Source: JAAXPZ01 sp965215705
GTDB taxonomy: Bacteria; Campylobacterota; Campylobacteria; Campylobacterales; Sulfurovaceae
Reading direction: 5' to 3'
Length of the DNA: 64,000 bases
Assembly (NCBI GenBank): GCA_965215705.1
Contig: CBDCEE010000003.1
Coordinates: 620,001 to 684,000, forward strand
The position numbers and the translations under genes were made by a program. Below, piece by piece: positions 15,485 to 25,100 of this stretch (within the stretch, counting starts at the first letter, position 1; every line of letters starts with the position of its first letter). A model generated the notes under the pieces. That model ran no database searches, was not told where the DNA came from, and saw nothing but the letters and a program-made list of their open reading frames with translations.

Positions 15485-17355
15485 ATGCGTATTTTTAGAA
15501 TAGTTTTATTATTTTTATTTTTCCCTTTTGTATATTCTGTTGAAGCCTCTGAGATTCATAAACTCATAGATGACTTTAGCCAAAAAAATGACTATAGTCA
15601 AAAGACCATTGATGAAAATAAAGGACATTTAGTTCTCTTCGCTAGAGAAAAACTGGAAAATATGCACGCAAAGACCCTAAAGGATGTCTTTAAAACCACG
15701 CCCGTTGTTTACTATCATGAAAATAGATATGGACTCCCTGACCCTCTTTCCAATGGGACCTATACTCCTTACCTCAGTAGCTTTATTCGTCTCTATGTCG
15801 ATGGTATAGAGATCACACAAGGATGGATAGGAAGTGGTTTACTCCTTTACGGTGATATCAATATCGATTTTGCTGACCATATAGAGTTTTATTATATGGC
15901 TCCTTCTCTCGAAACTTCAGCTGAGCCTGCCTATCTCACGATCTTTCTCTACTCCAAAGACCCATCCCAGGACTCAGGAAATAAAATAGGTCTCATTCAG
16001 GGTGACAATGGATACAATGCCCAAAGCTACACAGCTATGGTGATGAGACAGAAGACTACTCCTATATGATCAACCTCTCCCACACCGATGCCAAAAGAGG
16101 AAAGATAGAGAACGGTACTTCTACCCCTCTTTCTAGAGATTTTGAAAGAACACAGCTCTTTGGCTATATCAAAAATGAAAATCAGATTTTTCACCTACAG
16201 GTACTAAAAAAAGATACTGACAGTCTAGCTGGAATGAGTACGACTGCCACACCTAAACAATCCGAGGCAGATTATCTCAATGTACATATAGACTACAGTA
16301 TAGACTTTGATGCATACTGGCATGCACAGTTTGCCTATGACTGGCTCCAGACAGATATCAGACAGAAAGACGATACCCCACTCTTCTCTTCCGGTTCTCT
16401 TTTACCTCTAAACAGCTTCACCAGCAAAAGTGAAAACAGTACCTATACTGCTGAGCTTTCCTACAAAGATAGTTTTGGTAACCATAATATTATGACCGGG
16501 CTAAAATGGAGGAAAAAACAGCTGGACTCATATCAGGTAGAGGAGACACCTGATATAAGTCTATCCTTTGATAGTGAAACAATCAGCTCTCTTTTCTTTC
16601 AGGATCAGTATCATTTGGGGGAGGGGAAGCTTCTCTCCTTTGGTGCAGAGTATAACCATATAGATAGAAATGGAGGGATAGAGGATGATGACCTCTGGCA
16701 ATTGAGACTGGGATATATCTATGCAGGAGAACACTGGAGCTATAAGACCTATCTCTATAGAAGCATGTTTGGTAAAGATCCATTAACAATCAGTCTAAAT
16801 ACAGACCCCACTCAATCGATACCACAAACTACTTGGGGGCTAACTCAAGAAATAGCATATCATGATGAGAGACAATCAATTCGTCTCATGCTCCTTCTTA
16901 TGCAAGATGAAGATGGACTTCTCAATGCAGATCGATCGATAGAGACTAAATACTTTTACAGCGTATTTAATTATGACTACAAATTTAATGAAAATCATAA
17001 AATAGATCTACAGTTTTACTATGCAAACTATCAAAATATATTTAATATGGATGAGCTAAAGGATTGGAGTGGATACTTTGCTTGGAGTAGTCACTATGGA
17101 AAATTTGATTTTTTCAATAGTCTTATCTGGCACAGGAATAGCATCGACTATACCAACTACTTTGATCTGACTAGTGCTATCACCTGGAACATCAGTGAAA
17201 ACCTTTCTCTGACACTTAAAGGGAAAAACCTTCTTAATAAAGCCAAAACTACTGGTGTATTCCGTATCAATCCACTAACTATGACACCAATGACACCGCT
17301 AGATGTCTCACCTATAGACAGAAGAATCACACTTGAGCTAGAGTATACCTTTTGA
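15485..17355 (+). pseudogene. TonB-dependent receptor, interrupted by a single-base frameshift
   Basis: The first frame (15485-16069) has a signal peptide (IVLLFLFFPFVYSVEA) and a receptor plug-like region (AKTLKDVFKTTPVVYYH, IRLYVDGIEITQG). The second (16066-17355) encodes a beta-barrel with alternating aromatic strands and a C-terminal aromatic residue (LELEYTF). Moving to the second frame at 16039 gives YTAM-GDETEDYSYMINLSH, a smooth join that requires one extra G at the GG of 16039-16040. The joined protein would be about 625 residues, typical of small outer-membrane receptors. No clear TonB box is visible. It is followed, with overlapping starts, by a small periplasmic protein and a GGDEF/EAL protein, so its job is more likely signalling than bulk import. 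The frameshift may be real or a sequencing error. Confidence 0.75.
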
Positions 17356-17786
17356 GAAAAGTATTCTCTTTTCTCATCCTCTTTAGCTGGCAGACCCATG
17401 CACTGGAGGTAAAGAGTACACTAAAAATCTATCATGATATTTTTACATCCCTCACGCATAAGGAACGATTCTCTGTCTATACAGAAAGTAAGATATATAA
17501 AAATGTATTTTCCAAATCCAAGAGAATTATACTTTCCCGTACCCCAAGTAGTGCAGATATTATCCTTATAACAAAAAAAGATACACTTAGAAAGCTCCTC
17601 AAATATACAAAAAAAAGTATTCTGTTCACAACAAAATACAACCTCTTGGATAATTCTGACGATATCATAGGGGCATTCTATTGGCGAAAAGGACGATCCC
17701 AGTTACTCTTTATAAAAAACAGACTTAAAAAGCACGGTATTTCATTACCCGGAAAGTATTCCAAATACATTATCGATACATTATGA
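17352..17786 (+). CDS. Small periplasmic protein between receptor and GGDEF/EAL gene
   Basis: The 144-residue protein probably starts at a TTG that overlaps the receptor stop (TTGA), implying translational coupling. It has a signal peptide (VFSFLILFSWQTHA) and then a basic globular domain with segments such as RIILSRTPSSADIILI and DDIIGAFYWRKGRSQLLF. The size, location and the GAFYWRKGR-QLLF segment suggest a YfiR-like (DUF4154-type) periplasmic partner that controls a membrane c-di-GMP enzyme; this is inferred mainly from context. Its stop overlaps the next start by 4 bases. Confidence 0.6.
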   Translation: MRKVFSFLILFSWQTHALEVKSTLKIYHDIFTSLTHKERFSVYTESKIYKNVFSKSKRIILSRTPSSADIILITKKDTLRKLLKYTKKSILFTTKYNLLDNSDDIIGAFYWRKGRSQLLFIKNRLKKHGISLPGKYSKYIIDTL

Positions 17787-19681
17787 CATTGAAATACTCC
17801 TCCTCTAAGTATACCTTTGTCATTATGACGCTGCTTGTCCTTATTGCCATCTATATGCAATACTCTATTAACCAGAGTACAGAAGCATTGAAAACATCAG
17901 AGATCAAAAAAGCAAAACAGTATGCGCTAAAGATCACTGACTATATCAAACATAATTCCTGTAAACCATTATCATCCTGCTTGGATAAGCATATAGAGAT
18001 TAGAAAGAATATAAACCATATGCTTCAATCTTTTCGTACTGATGACTTTAGAAACCTCTTTGTACTTTATAAAGACAAAAAAAATATTTTTAGATTTTTA
18101 TTGGATGGGGCAGAAGAAGATCCACTTCAATACAAAACAATTTTTTTCCCGGAAAGCAAGGAATTTCAGAATATTTACCAAAGTAGAGAACCTAAGATCA
18201 TTGAACAGAAAGGTACAGTGGAAGCAGTATGGATGTCTCTGCTGTATCCTATTGTTAGAGACGATCAGGTAGAAGGATTACTTATCCTGGATCTCTCTGA
18301 AACATATGGAGAGCATATTAAAAATTTCAATTCTCCTATACAAAATACGATTCTTCTACTTCAGGCTTTTACCTTTCTAAGTATTCTCTTCCTTGGCTAT
18401 ACCCTTTACAGCTCACATCAGCTTAGGAAGAGTGTACTATTGGATCCTCTCACCTCTGCCTATACTATGCTATACCGTAATGAATACTTTGAAGAGCATA
18501 CGATCAATCAATATAACTTTATACTACTTGACATCGACAAGTTCAAACGAATCAATGATCGATATGGAAGAGAGCATGCAGATAGAATACTCAGAGAGTT
18601 CGTTGCCTATATCAAAAGTATACTGCCTAACGATACACAGATCATACGAAACCATGGAACAGAGTTTTTACTCATCATGCCAAAATCCTCTATGGATTTC
18701 AATGCACTCTCTTATGAACTTTTTGAAAGTATCAGCACCAAAAGATACCTTGCAGACAATGCACTAGTCTCATTTACTGTCTCTATGTGCAGTGCAATCA
18801 TTCCAAAAGAGATATGCTCTTTTTATGAGATACAACATGCCATGGATGAGAAACTACTTGAAATAAAAAGTACCGGTAAAAATAGACTCATCATCATGGA
18901 TGAGCTCTCATATATTGATCTCAAGTACAAAAATATTGACAATATCAAACAGGCAATAGATAGCCAAAACCTACTCTGTCTTTATCAGCCTATCTGTGTC
19001 ACAAAGACAAAAAAAATATCCAGATATGAAGCATTGGTTAGGATTGTTGATGAGGATGATCCCACACAACTTGTCTCTCCTTATACTTTTATTGAACTGA
19101 TCAAAGAGACTATACACTATATACGGCTAAGTAAATGGGTCATAGAGAATACATTTAAAGTATTAAAAGAAAATCCGGATAAAGAGATCTCTATCAATAT
19201 TGATCTGATTGATCTCTATAATGAAGAATTAATGGCACTTATTCAAAAAGAACTCTATAATAATCGGGAACTGGCAAACAGACTAACCTTTGAGATCTTA
19301 GAGCATAATGAAATTACTGATTATGGACGTGTCTCTTTGATCTTTAAGCAGCTGAAATCTTTTGGCTCTAAGATCGCTATAGATGATTTTGGAAGCGGCT
19401 ATGCCAACTTTGCTTACCTTGCAAAGCTAGATATCGATATTATCAAAATAGATGCATCATTGATCAAGGCATTAGAAGGGAACAATGAGAGAGCGAGATC
19501 CATTATTAAGCTCATCAATGATCTAGGTATAGCCAACCATATCCAGATTGTCGCAGAACATGTATCAGAAAAAGAGATCTATATGATTTTACTTGAACTC
19601 GGCGTAGAGTATGTACAGGGATTCTATCTCGGCGTACCTAAAAAATGGGAAGAATATCACCCCATATCCCCGCTGGCGTAA
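17783..19681 (+). CDS. Membrane GGDEF/EAL protein with periplasmic sensor (likely c-di-GMP phosphodiesterase)
   Basis: The 632-residue protein has two TM helices (about residues 11-28 and 190-210) around a periplasmic loop that holds two Cys (CKPLSSC). The GGDEF domain is degenerate: the signature reads HGTEF, so cyclase activity is doubtful. The EAL domain looks complete: YEALVRI, NIDL, FEILEHN, IDDFGSGYANF, IIKIDASLIK, VAEHVSE and VQGFYLGVP. It most likely hydrolyses c-di-GMP in response to a signal relayed by the upstream receptor and periplasmic protein; that relay is inference. The gene overlaps its upstream neighbour by 4 bases and its end overlaps the convergent ppk2 end by 25 bases. 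Confidence 0.85.
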   Translation: MTLKYSSSKYTFVIMTLLVLIAIYMQYSINQSTEALKTSEIKKAKQYALKITDYIKHNSCKPLSSCLDKHIEIRKNINHMLQSFRTDDFRNLFVLYKDKKNIFRFLLDGAEEDPLQYKTIFFPESKEFQNIYQSREPKIIEQKGTVEAVWMSLLYPIVRDDQVEGLLILDLSETYGEHIKNFNSPIQNTILLLQAFTFLSILFLGYTLYSSHQLRKSVLLDPLTSAYTMLYRNEYFEEHTINQYNFILLDIDKFKRINDRYGREHADRILREFVAYIKSILPNDTQIIRNHGTEFLLIMPKSSMDFNALSYELFESISTKRYLADNALVSFTVSMCSAIIPKEICSFYEIQHAMDEKLLEIKSTGKNRLIIMDELSYIDLKYKNIDNIKQAIDSQNLLCLYQPICVTKTKKISRYEALVRIVDEDDPTQLVSPYTFIELIKETIHYIRLSKWVIENTFKVLKENPDKEISINIDLIDLYNEELMALIQKELYNNRELANRLTFEILEHNEITDYGRVSLIFKQLKSFGSKIAIDDFGSGYANFAYLAKLDIDIIKIDASLIKALEGNNERARSIIKLINDLGIANHIQIVAEHVSEKEIYMILLELGVEYVQGFYLGVPKKWEEYHPISPLA

Positions 19682-20484
19682 AGCAACGCAATCTCTTCAT
19701 CCACCCCACAGATCAATACTTCATTCTTCCCCTCATAAGGAATATTATTCAGTAGGTATCGTATAGCATTGAGTCTGGCACGTTTCTTATCTACAGCCTC
19801 CAGGCAGACCCAGGGAGCATGGGACGTACCAGAGAGGGAAAACATCTTGTCCCGTAGCAGTACATAATCATCATAGCGTTCATGTGACATATAGTCCAGC
19901 TTGGAGAGCTTCCAGCTCTTGAGTGGATTCTGCTCTCTGTCTTTGATACGGTCTGCTTGGGTTTGGTGATCAATGTTGAGATAAAATTTAAAAAAGAGCA
20001 CACCATCATCAACCAGCATCTGCTCTACCTCATTAACTTGTGCATAGAAATGCTCATGCTGTGCCTGCGTACAAAATCCAAATATTTGCTCTATCCCTGC
20101 CCTGTTGTACCAGCTACGGTCGAAAAAGACCATCTCCCCCTCGTTAGGCATCTGTTTGAAGTGACGCTGAAAATACCACTGCCCAAGCTCTTTATCATTG
20201 GGCTTTGGGAGGGCTACAGAACGTGAAGAACGGGGGTTAAGATAGGGAGTCAGGGCTTTGATCGTAGAGCTCTTACCCGCAGTGTCCATCCCCTCAAAGA
20301 TGATCAGTAGTCGCTGTTTACTCTCTATGACCCATTTCTGGAGTTTGACGATCTCATGTTGGAGCTTGAGTAGTTCCTTGTCATAGAAGCTGGTCTTGAT
20401 CTTACCATTAGATTTATAGACTTTGGAAGGTTTTTTGCTAAGCTCAGAAAGATTCTTGGTATAGGTGATCTGTTGGGTATGCAT
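19657..20484 (-). CDS. ppk2: Polyphosphate kinase 2
   Basis: The 275-residue cytoplasmic kinase belongs to the PPK2 family, which uses polyphosphate to phosphorylate nucleotides. Key elements are the P-loop FEGMDTAGKSSTIKAL near residue 64, the lid and Walker B region VFFDRSWYNRAGIEQIFGFC, and DREQNPLKSWKLS. It is a single-domain enzyme. It stands alone after accD with a structured promoter region: a perfect 24-base palindrome and a leader hairpin next to the ribosome site. Its end overlaps the convergent GGDEF/EAL gene. Confidence 0.93.
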   Translation of the reverse strand: MHTQQITYTKNLSELSKKPSKVYKSNGKIKTSFYDKELLKLQHEIVKLQKWVIESKQRLLIIFEGMDTAGKSSTIKALTPYLNPRSSRSVALPKPNDKELGQWYFQRHFKQMPNEGEMVFFDRSWYNRAGIEQIFGFCTQAQHEHFYAQVNEVEQMLVDDGVLFFKFYLNIDHQTQADRIKDREQNPLKSWKLSKLDYMSHERYDDYVLLRDKMFSLSGTSHAPWVCLEAVDKKRARLNAIRYLLNNIPYEGKNEVLICGVDEEIALLYASGDMG

Positions 20485-20497
20485 ACTCTGTGCCCTT

Positions 20498-20517
20498 TAT
20501 CAAATAAGATAAAGTGA
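20498..20517 (-). promoter_or_regulatory. Leader hairpin next to the ppk2 ribosome site
   Basis: CTTTATC (20498-20504 region, 7 bases) and GATAAAG form a perfect inverted repeat around a six-base AT loop in the ppk2 leader. On the minus strand the 3' arm ends in AAAG, which is part of the AAAGGG ribosome site 8 bases before the ATG. The stem could partly mask ribosome binding. The -10 (TACAAT, plus-strand 20517-20522) lies just upstream. Confidence 0.4.
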
Positions 20518-20536
20518 TTGTAGCGTGTTTTGACTT

Positions 20537-20560
20537 TGTGTAGGTCACATGACCTACACA
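20537..20560. promoter_or_regulatory. Perfect 24-base palindrome upstream of ppk2
   Basis: TGTGTAGGTCA (20537-20547) and TGACCTACACA (20550-20560) are perfect inverted repeats separated by CA. No T-run follows on either strand, so it is a poor intrinsic terminator for accD. It is centred about 38 bases upstream of the transcript start predicted from the ppk2 -10, where an activator or repressor would act. Confidence 0.55.
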
Positions 20561-20572
20561 GAGAAGCTCTGC

Positions 20573-21424
20573 CTAGGAGGCGGCCTTGCCTCGCTCCAGG
20601 AAGAGTTTCATAAAGTTTCCGATACTCTGTTTCATCTCATTTCGGTCTACAACCATATCGATCAAACCATGCTCCAGAAGGAACTCTGCCCTCTGGAATC
20701 CCTCTGGAAGATCGACACCCACAGTCTGCTTGATCACACGCTGTCCGGCAAATCCGATCAGTGCATTGGGCTCTGCCATAATGATATCACCTAACATCGC
20801 AAAGGAAGCACTCACCCCACCCATCGTAGGATCGGTCAGTACAGAGATATAGGGAAGTCCATGATCAGCAAGTTTCCTCAATGCTGCAGAGGTCTTGCTC
20901 ATCTGTAGGAGTGCGTAGGTACTCTCCTGCATACGGGCACCACCAGAGGCTGAGACGATCACTACACCACACTTTTTCTCTATCGCACGATCAATCGCTC
21001 TGACGATCTTCTCGCCCTCCACCGAACCTAGACTACCCCCCATAAAGGAGAAATCAAAGACCACCAACTCTACAGAATAACTCTCTATCGTACAACTTCC
21101 GCTAACGACAGAAGAGACGCGACCTGTCTTCTTCTTGCCCTCTTCTATACGCTTTTTATAGCTTTTTTTATCAGAGAACTTCAGGGGATCCACAGGTGCC
21201 AATGAAGCATCATACTCTACAAAGCTCTCCTCATCAGAGAGCAATGCGATCCGTGCATCAGCAGCGATTCGGAAATGGTTGGCACACTTAGGACAGACGC
21301 TATGTCTGGCTTCGACCTGCTTGTAGTGCATCAGGGAGAGGCATTTGGGACACTTGATCCAGTGGCTCTGCTCCTCTTCCTCTTTTTTACCGTACATTCC
21401 ACTAAATAGACTTCCAAAATTCAT
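20573..21424 (-). CDS. accD: Acetyl-CoA carboxylase carboxyltransferase beta subunit
   Basis: The 283-residue protein has the N-terminal zinc ribbon with Cys25, Cys28, Cys44 and Cys47, then the crotonase-like carboxyltransferase domain (VVSASGGARMQESTYALLQM, LTDPTMGGVSASFAMLGD, IGFAGQRVIKQT). With AccA it moves the carboxyl group from biotin to acetyl-CoA to make malonyl-CoA for fatty-acid synthesis. It overlaps the upstream inositol-phosphatase gene by 4 bases. accA is not in the window. Confidence 0.96.
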   Translation of the reverse strand: MNFGSLFSGMYGKKEEEEQSHWIKCPKCLSLMHYKQVEARHSVCPKCANHFRIAADARIALLSDEESFVEYDASLAPVDPLKFSDKKSYKKRIEEGKKKTGRVSSVVSGSCTIESYSVELVVFDFSFMGGSLGSVEGEKIVRAIDRAIEKKCGVVIVSASGGARMQESTYALLQMSKTSAALRKLADHGLPYISVLTDPTMGGVSASFAMLGDIIMAEPNALIGFAGQRVIKQTVGVDLPEGFQRAEFLLEHGLIDMVVDRNEMKQSIGNFMKLFLERGKAAS

Positions 21425-22152
21425 ACTTTACTCCTGCGTATCATGCTTTCAATATCTTTTGCAACTGTTATGCTCTGTGAAACTATAACATAATCCTCTT
21501 CAACAATCACTTCCAATCCTTCACAAAGTGCGATCCCTGCTACAATATCATAGAGTCGTGCATGCCCCATAAAGAGAAAGAAAGAGACACTGTGTGCATA
21601 GGCTAAAGAGAGTGCCGTAGCCCCCGGAGAACGGAACTTATATCCTGCTTCCAAGAGTTTGGCAGCTATCTCAGGATGGGCATAGGCTTTTTCAAAAATC
21701 CCTACCTCAGGCTCTTCGATATCACTCATCTGCTGCCATGTATCGTTATGGAGATGACGCATCATTGGTTTGCCATTGCCCTCTTTGACAAAGAGGTCTC
21801 CATTGATCAGATTACAGACAACCGCAGAGCTGAGCTTGCCCTCCTCGTCCAACCTGGCTACCGAGGTACCATAATAGGGGAACCCTGAAGCGAAATTGGC
21901 AGAACCATCCAGAGGATCAATGATAATGCTTGGCGTATCCTCTCCTATGATACCGGACTCTTCTGACTCGATCGTGCCGTATTGGCCAAGATGCTTGACA
22001 AATATCTCCTCTGCCAGCAGATCAGCTCGCTTACTGATATCCCCACCTGCACCGATAGTACTTTTCTCCAGCAGTGAGAGATCAAAGTTCTCTTTGAGCT
22101 GCGTAGATATCTCTCTGTTTGCCTCGATACAGGCCTGAGTAAATGCTGTCAT
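21421..22152 (-). CDS. Inositol-monophosphatase-family phosphatase
   Basis: The protein of about 243 residues carries the Mg-binding signatures of the FIG/IMPase superfamily: ESEESGIIGE near residue 65 and IIDPLDGSANFASGFP near residue 78, but the C-terminal WDxA motif is altered (YDIVAGIALCEG). It could act on inositol phosphate, fructose bisphosphate or PAP (CysQ-like); sequence alone does not decide. The start is the ATG overlapping the gltB stop (TGATG); a GTG one codon earlier is possible. It is coupled to accD downstream. Confidence 0.85.
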   Translation of the reverse strand: MTAFTQACIEANREISTQLKENFDLSLLEKSTIGAGGDISKRADLLAEEIFVKHLGQYGTIESEESGIIGEDTPSIIIDPLDGSANFASGFPYYGTSVARLDEEGKLSSAVVCNLINGDLFVKEGNGKPMMRHLHNDTWQQMSDIEEPEVGIFEKAYAHPEIAAKLLEAGYKFRSPGATALSLAYAHSVSFFLFMGHARLYDIVAGIALCEGLEVIVEEDYVIVSQSITVAKDIESMIRRSKV

Positions 22153-25100
22153 CACTCTTTGGACTCACCCTTCTTGCAGTCACACTTCGCACGAGGCCGT
22201 ACCATCCAGAAACCTCTCACCTCTGTTCTAAACTTATCGAGTATGGTTTTGGCTTGTCTACTTCCTGTTTCATTGTGGTAATCCTGCAAGAGACGTTTGA
22301 GATCAAAACGCTCTGTATCCATATCATCTGTATCGATACGCACCGCTTCTACCAGTTCTTGGTTGATATTATCAATAAAGGTACGCTCTGCATCATAAAC
22401 AAACGCTATACCACCCGTCATACCTGCACCAAAGTTCACCCCTGTTTCACCAAGGATCACCACCATACCCCCAGTCATATACTCACAAGCATGGTCTCCT
22501 GTACCTTCAACAACCGTTGTGGCACCTGAGTTTCGTACAGCGAAGCGTTCACCCACATTGCCGTTAACATAGAGTGTCCCGCCTGTGGCCCCATAGAGGC
22601 AGGTATTGCCTGCGAGAGAGTATGCTGGTCCACAATTGCTCTCAGAGGTAACCACGATACGACCACCACTCATCCCTTTGCCCACATAGTCATTGGCGGC
22701 ACCATGTAAGCAGAGGCAGATACCTTCACTTAGGAATGCTCCTAGAGACTGCCCAGCGATCCCTGTCAGATCAATCTTGATCGTATCTTCAGGTAAACCT
22801 GTGTCTCCATACTTTGCAGCAACCTCTCCAGAGATCAACGCACCGAAACTCCTGTTGAGATTGCTAATAGTTTTTTTGATCGTTACAGGTTTCTCCGGAT
22901 TTTCGATTGCAACCATCACTTCTGAGAGTATCTCTTTCTCAAAGCCATTATCATCATATGGCTCATTGGAGTCTACCTGTGCCGTGTCCACCCCATCGAG
23001 TCTGTAGAGTATCTTTTCAAAATTGAACTTTCTTGCCAGGTCATCATCGATCACTTCCAGCAGATCCACACGCCCTACGATCTCTTCAAGTGAGCTGTAT
23101 CCCAGTGATGCGAGGATCTCCCGCACATCTTCACCTAACAGTCTGAAGTAGTTAATCACCTTCTCGACGGTACCATTGAACTTGGCTCTGAGCCTATCAT
23201 CCTGTGTGGTGATCCCTACCGGACAGGTATTGGTATGACATGAGCGGCACATGATACAGCCCACGATCGCCAGTGCAGCCGTACCGAAGGCAAACTCCTC
23301 TGCTCCAAAGATCGCTGCTTTGACCACATCCAATCCTGTCTTGAGCCCGCCATCGGTCTCGACGGTAACCTGACCTCTGAGATTGTTGGCCTTGAGGGCA
23401 TTGTGTGCTTCGATCAATCCTAGCTCCCAGGGATTTCCTGCAAAACGTACTGAGCCGATAGGTGCCGCTCCCGTACCCCCATCAGCACCAGAGATGATAA
23501 TCTTGTCTGCATAGCATTTTGCCACACCTGCCGCGATCGTACCTACGCCTGCGGTAGAGACCAGCTTGACAGAGATCTTGGCACGAGGGTTGACCTGCTT
23601 GAGGTCAAAGATCAGCTGTGCCAGATCTTCGATCGAGTAGATATCATGGTGTGGCGGAGGAGAGATCAGTGTCACTCCTGGCTTGGTATATCTAAGTTTG
23701 GCGATCAGAGGGGTGACCTTGGAGCCTGGCAACTGCCCACCCTCTCCCGGTTTGGCACCCTGTGCAACCTTGATCTGTATCTCTTCCGCAGATCTCAGAT
23801 ACGCGGCTGTCACACCAAATCTTCCTGAAGCCACCTGCTTGATCTTAGAGTTAAGGATCGTATCAAAACGATCCGCATCTTCTCCGCCTTCTCCAGAGTT
23901 GCTCTTCGCTCCGATGGTATTCATCGCAGCAGCCAGACACTCATGTGCCTCCGGAGACATAGAACCTAGACTCATGGCAGCTGTTGAGAATCGTTTGTAG
24001 ATCGCCTCCAGCGGTTCTACCTGATCTACAGTGATCGCTGCCTTGTCTGATCTTAGCTGATAGAAATCCCTGATAAACTTTCGGTCTCTATCATTGACCA
24101 GTGAGGCGAAGTGTGTATAGTCTGCTTTCTCTCCAGTCGTACCCAGTTTGATGATGGCATTGATGACTTCTCTGGAGAAATCATGATACTCTGCATCTTT
24201 TTTGAAGCGATAGAAGCCGCCTTTGTCCAGCGGGAACTGTTTGCCTGAGGGTACCGTCTCATAGGCCTCTTTGGCATAGGCAAAAAGTCTCTCTTCTATG
24301 TCTGCATAGCCCAAGCCTCCCAAGAGCCCTTTGGAGCCACTAAAGCACTCTGAGACGATCTCTTCACTGAGTCCGATCACATCAAAAAGGGCAGCATTTC
24401 GGTAGCTGACGATCGTAGAGATACCCATCTTGGACATGATCTTCATCAGCCCGGCACTCATCGCTCTACGGAAACGCTTCAGGATCGGCTTGAGATCCGC
24501 TTCGGGATCACTCTTTCGTACAATCGTTTTGACCGTATAGTAGAGGAGATAAGGGAAGACTGTTGTCGCACCATATCCGATCATACAGGCCGCAGAATGC
24601 GGGTCAAATACTTCACCTGTCACGGTGACAATATTGACAAGATTTTTGATCTCATCCTCTAACAATCTCTCTGAAAGTCTACCTACCATCATCAGCATTG
24701 GCATCGCAGGTGCATGCGCTGACATCTCTCTATCATCCAAGACTACAACCCGGATACCCTTCTCGCAAACATCCTCAATGATCGTATCGATCAATGCCTC
24801 CATACTGGCTTTGAGATCCTTGCTGAATACGGTACTGTAGGTTTGATACCTGTAGTCCGCATCATACCTTTTGTTACCCGGTGTACCAAACTCTTTAAGC
24901 AACTGAAACTTCTCTCTGGACATGATCGGAGAAACTGTTTTGATCCGCTTGGCATTGATCGCATCATCCATCAGAATATTGCGTGTCTCCCCAAATCCGG
25001 TATTGAGGCTCATCACGATCTTTTCGCGGATAGGGTCGATCGGCGGGTTGGTCACCTGAGCAAATTTCTGCTTGAAAAAGTCGGAGAAGTTCCGATGCTC

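Noticed and set aside
20530..20572. Palindrome as accD terminator
   Set aside because: On the accD strand the stem is followed by AAAGTCAAAA, without a T-run; its position near the ppk2 -10 suits an operator better.
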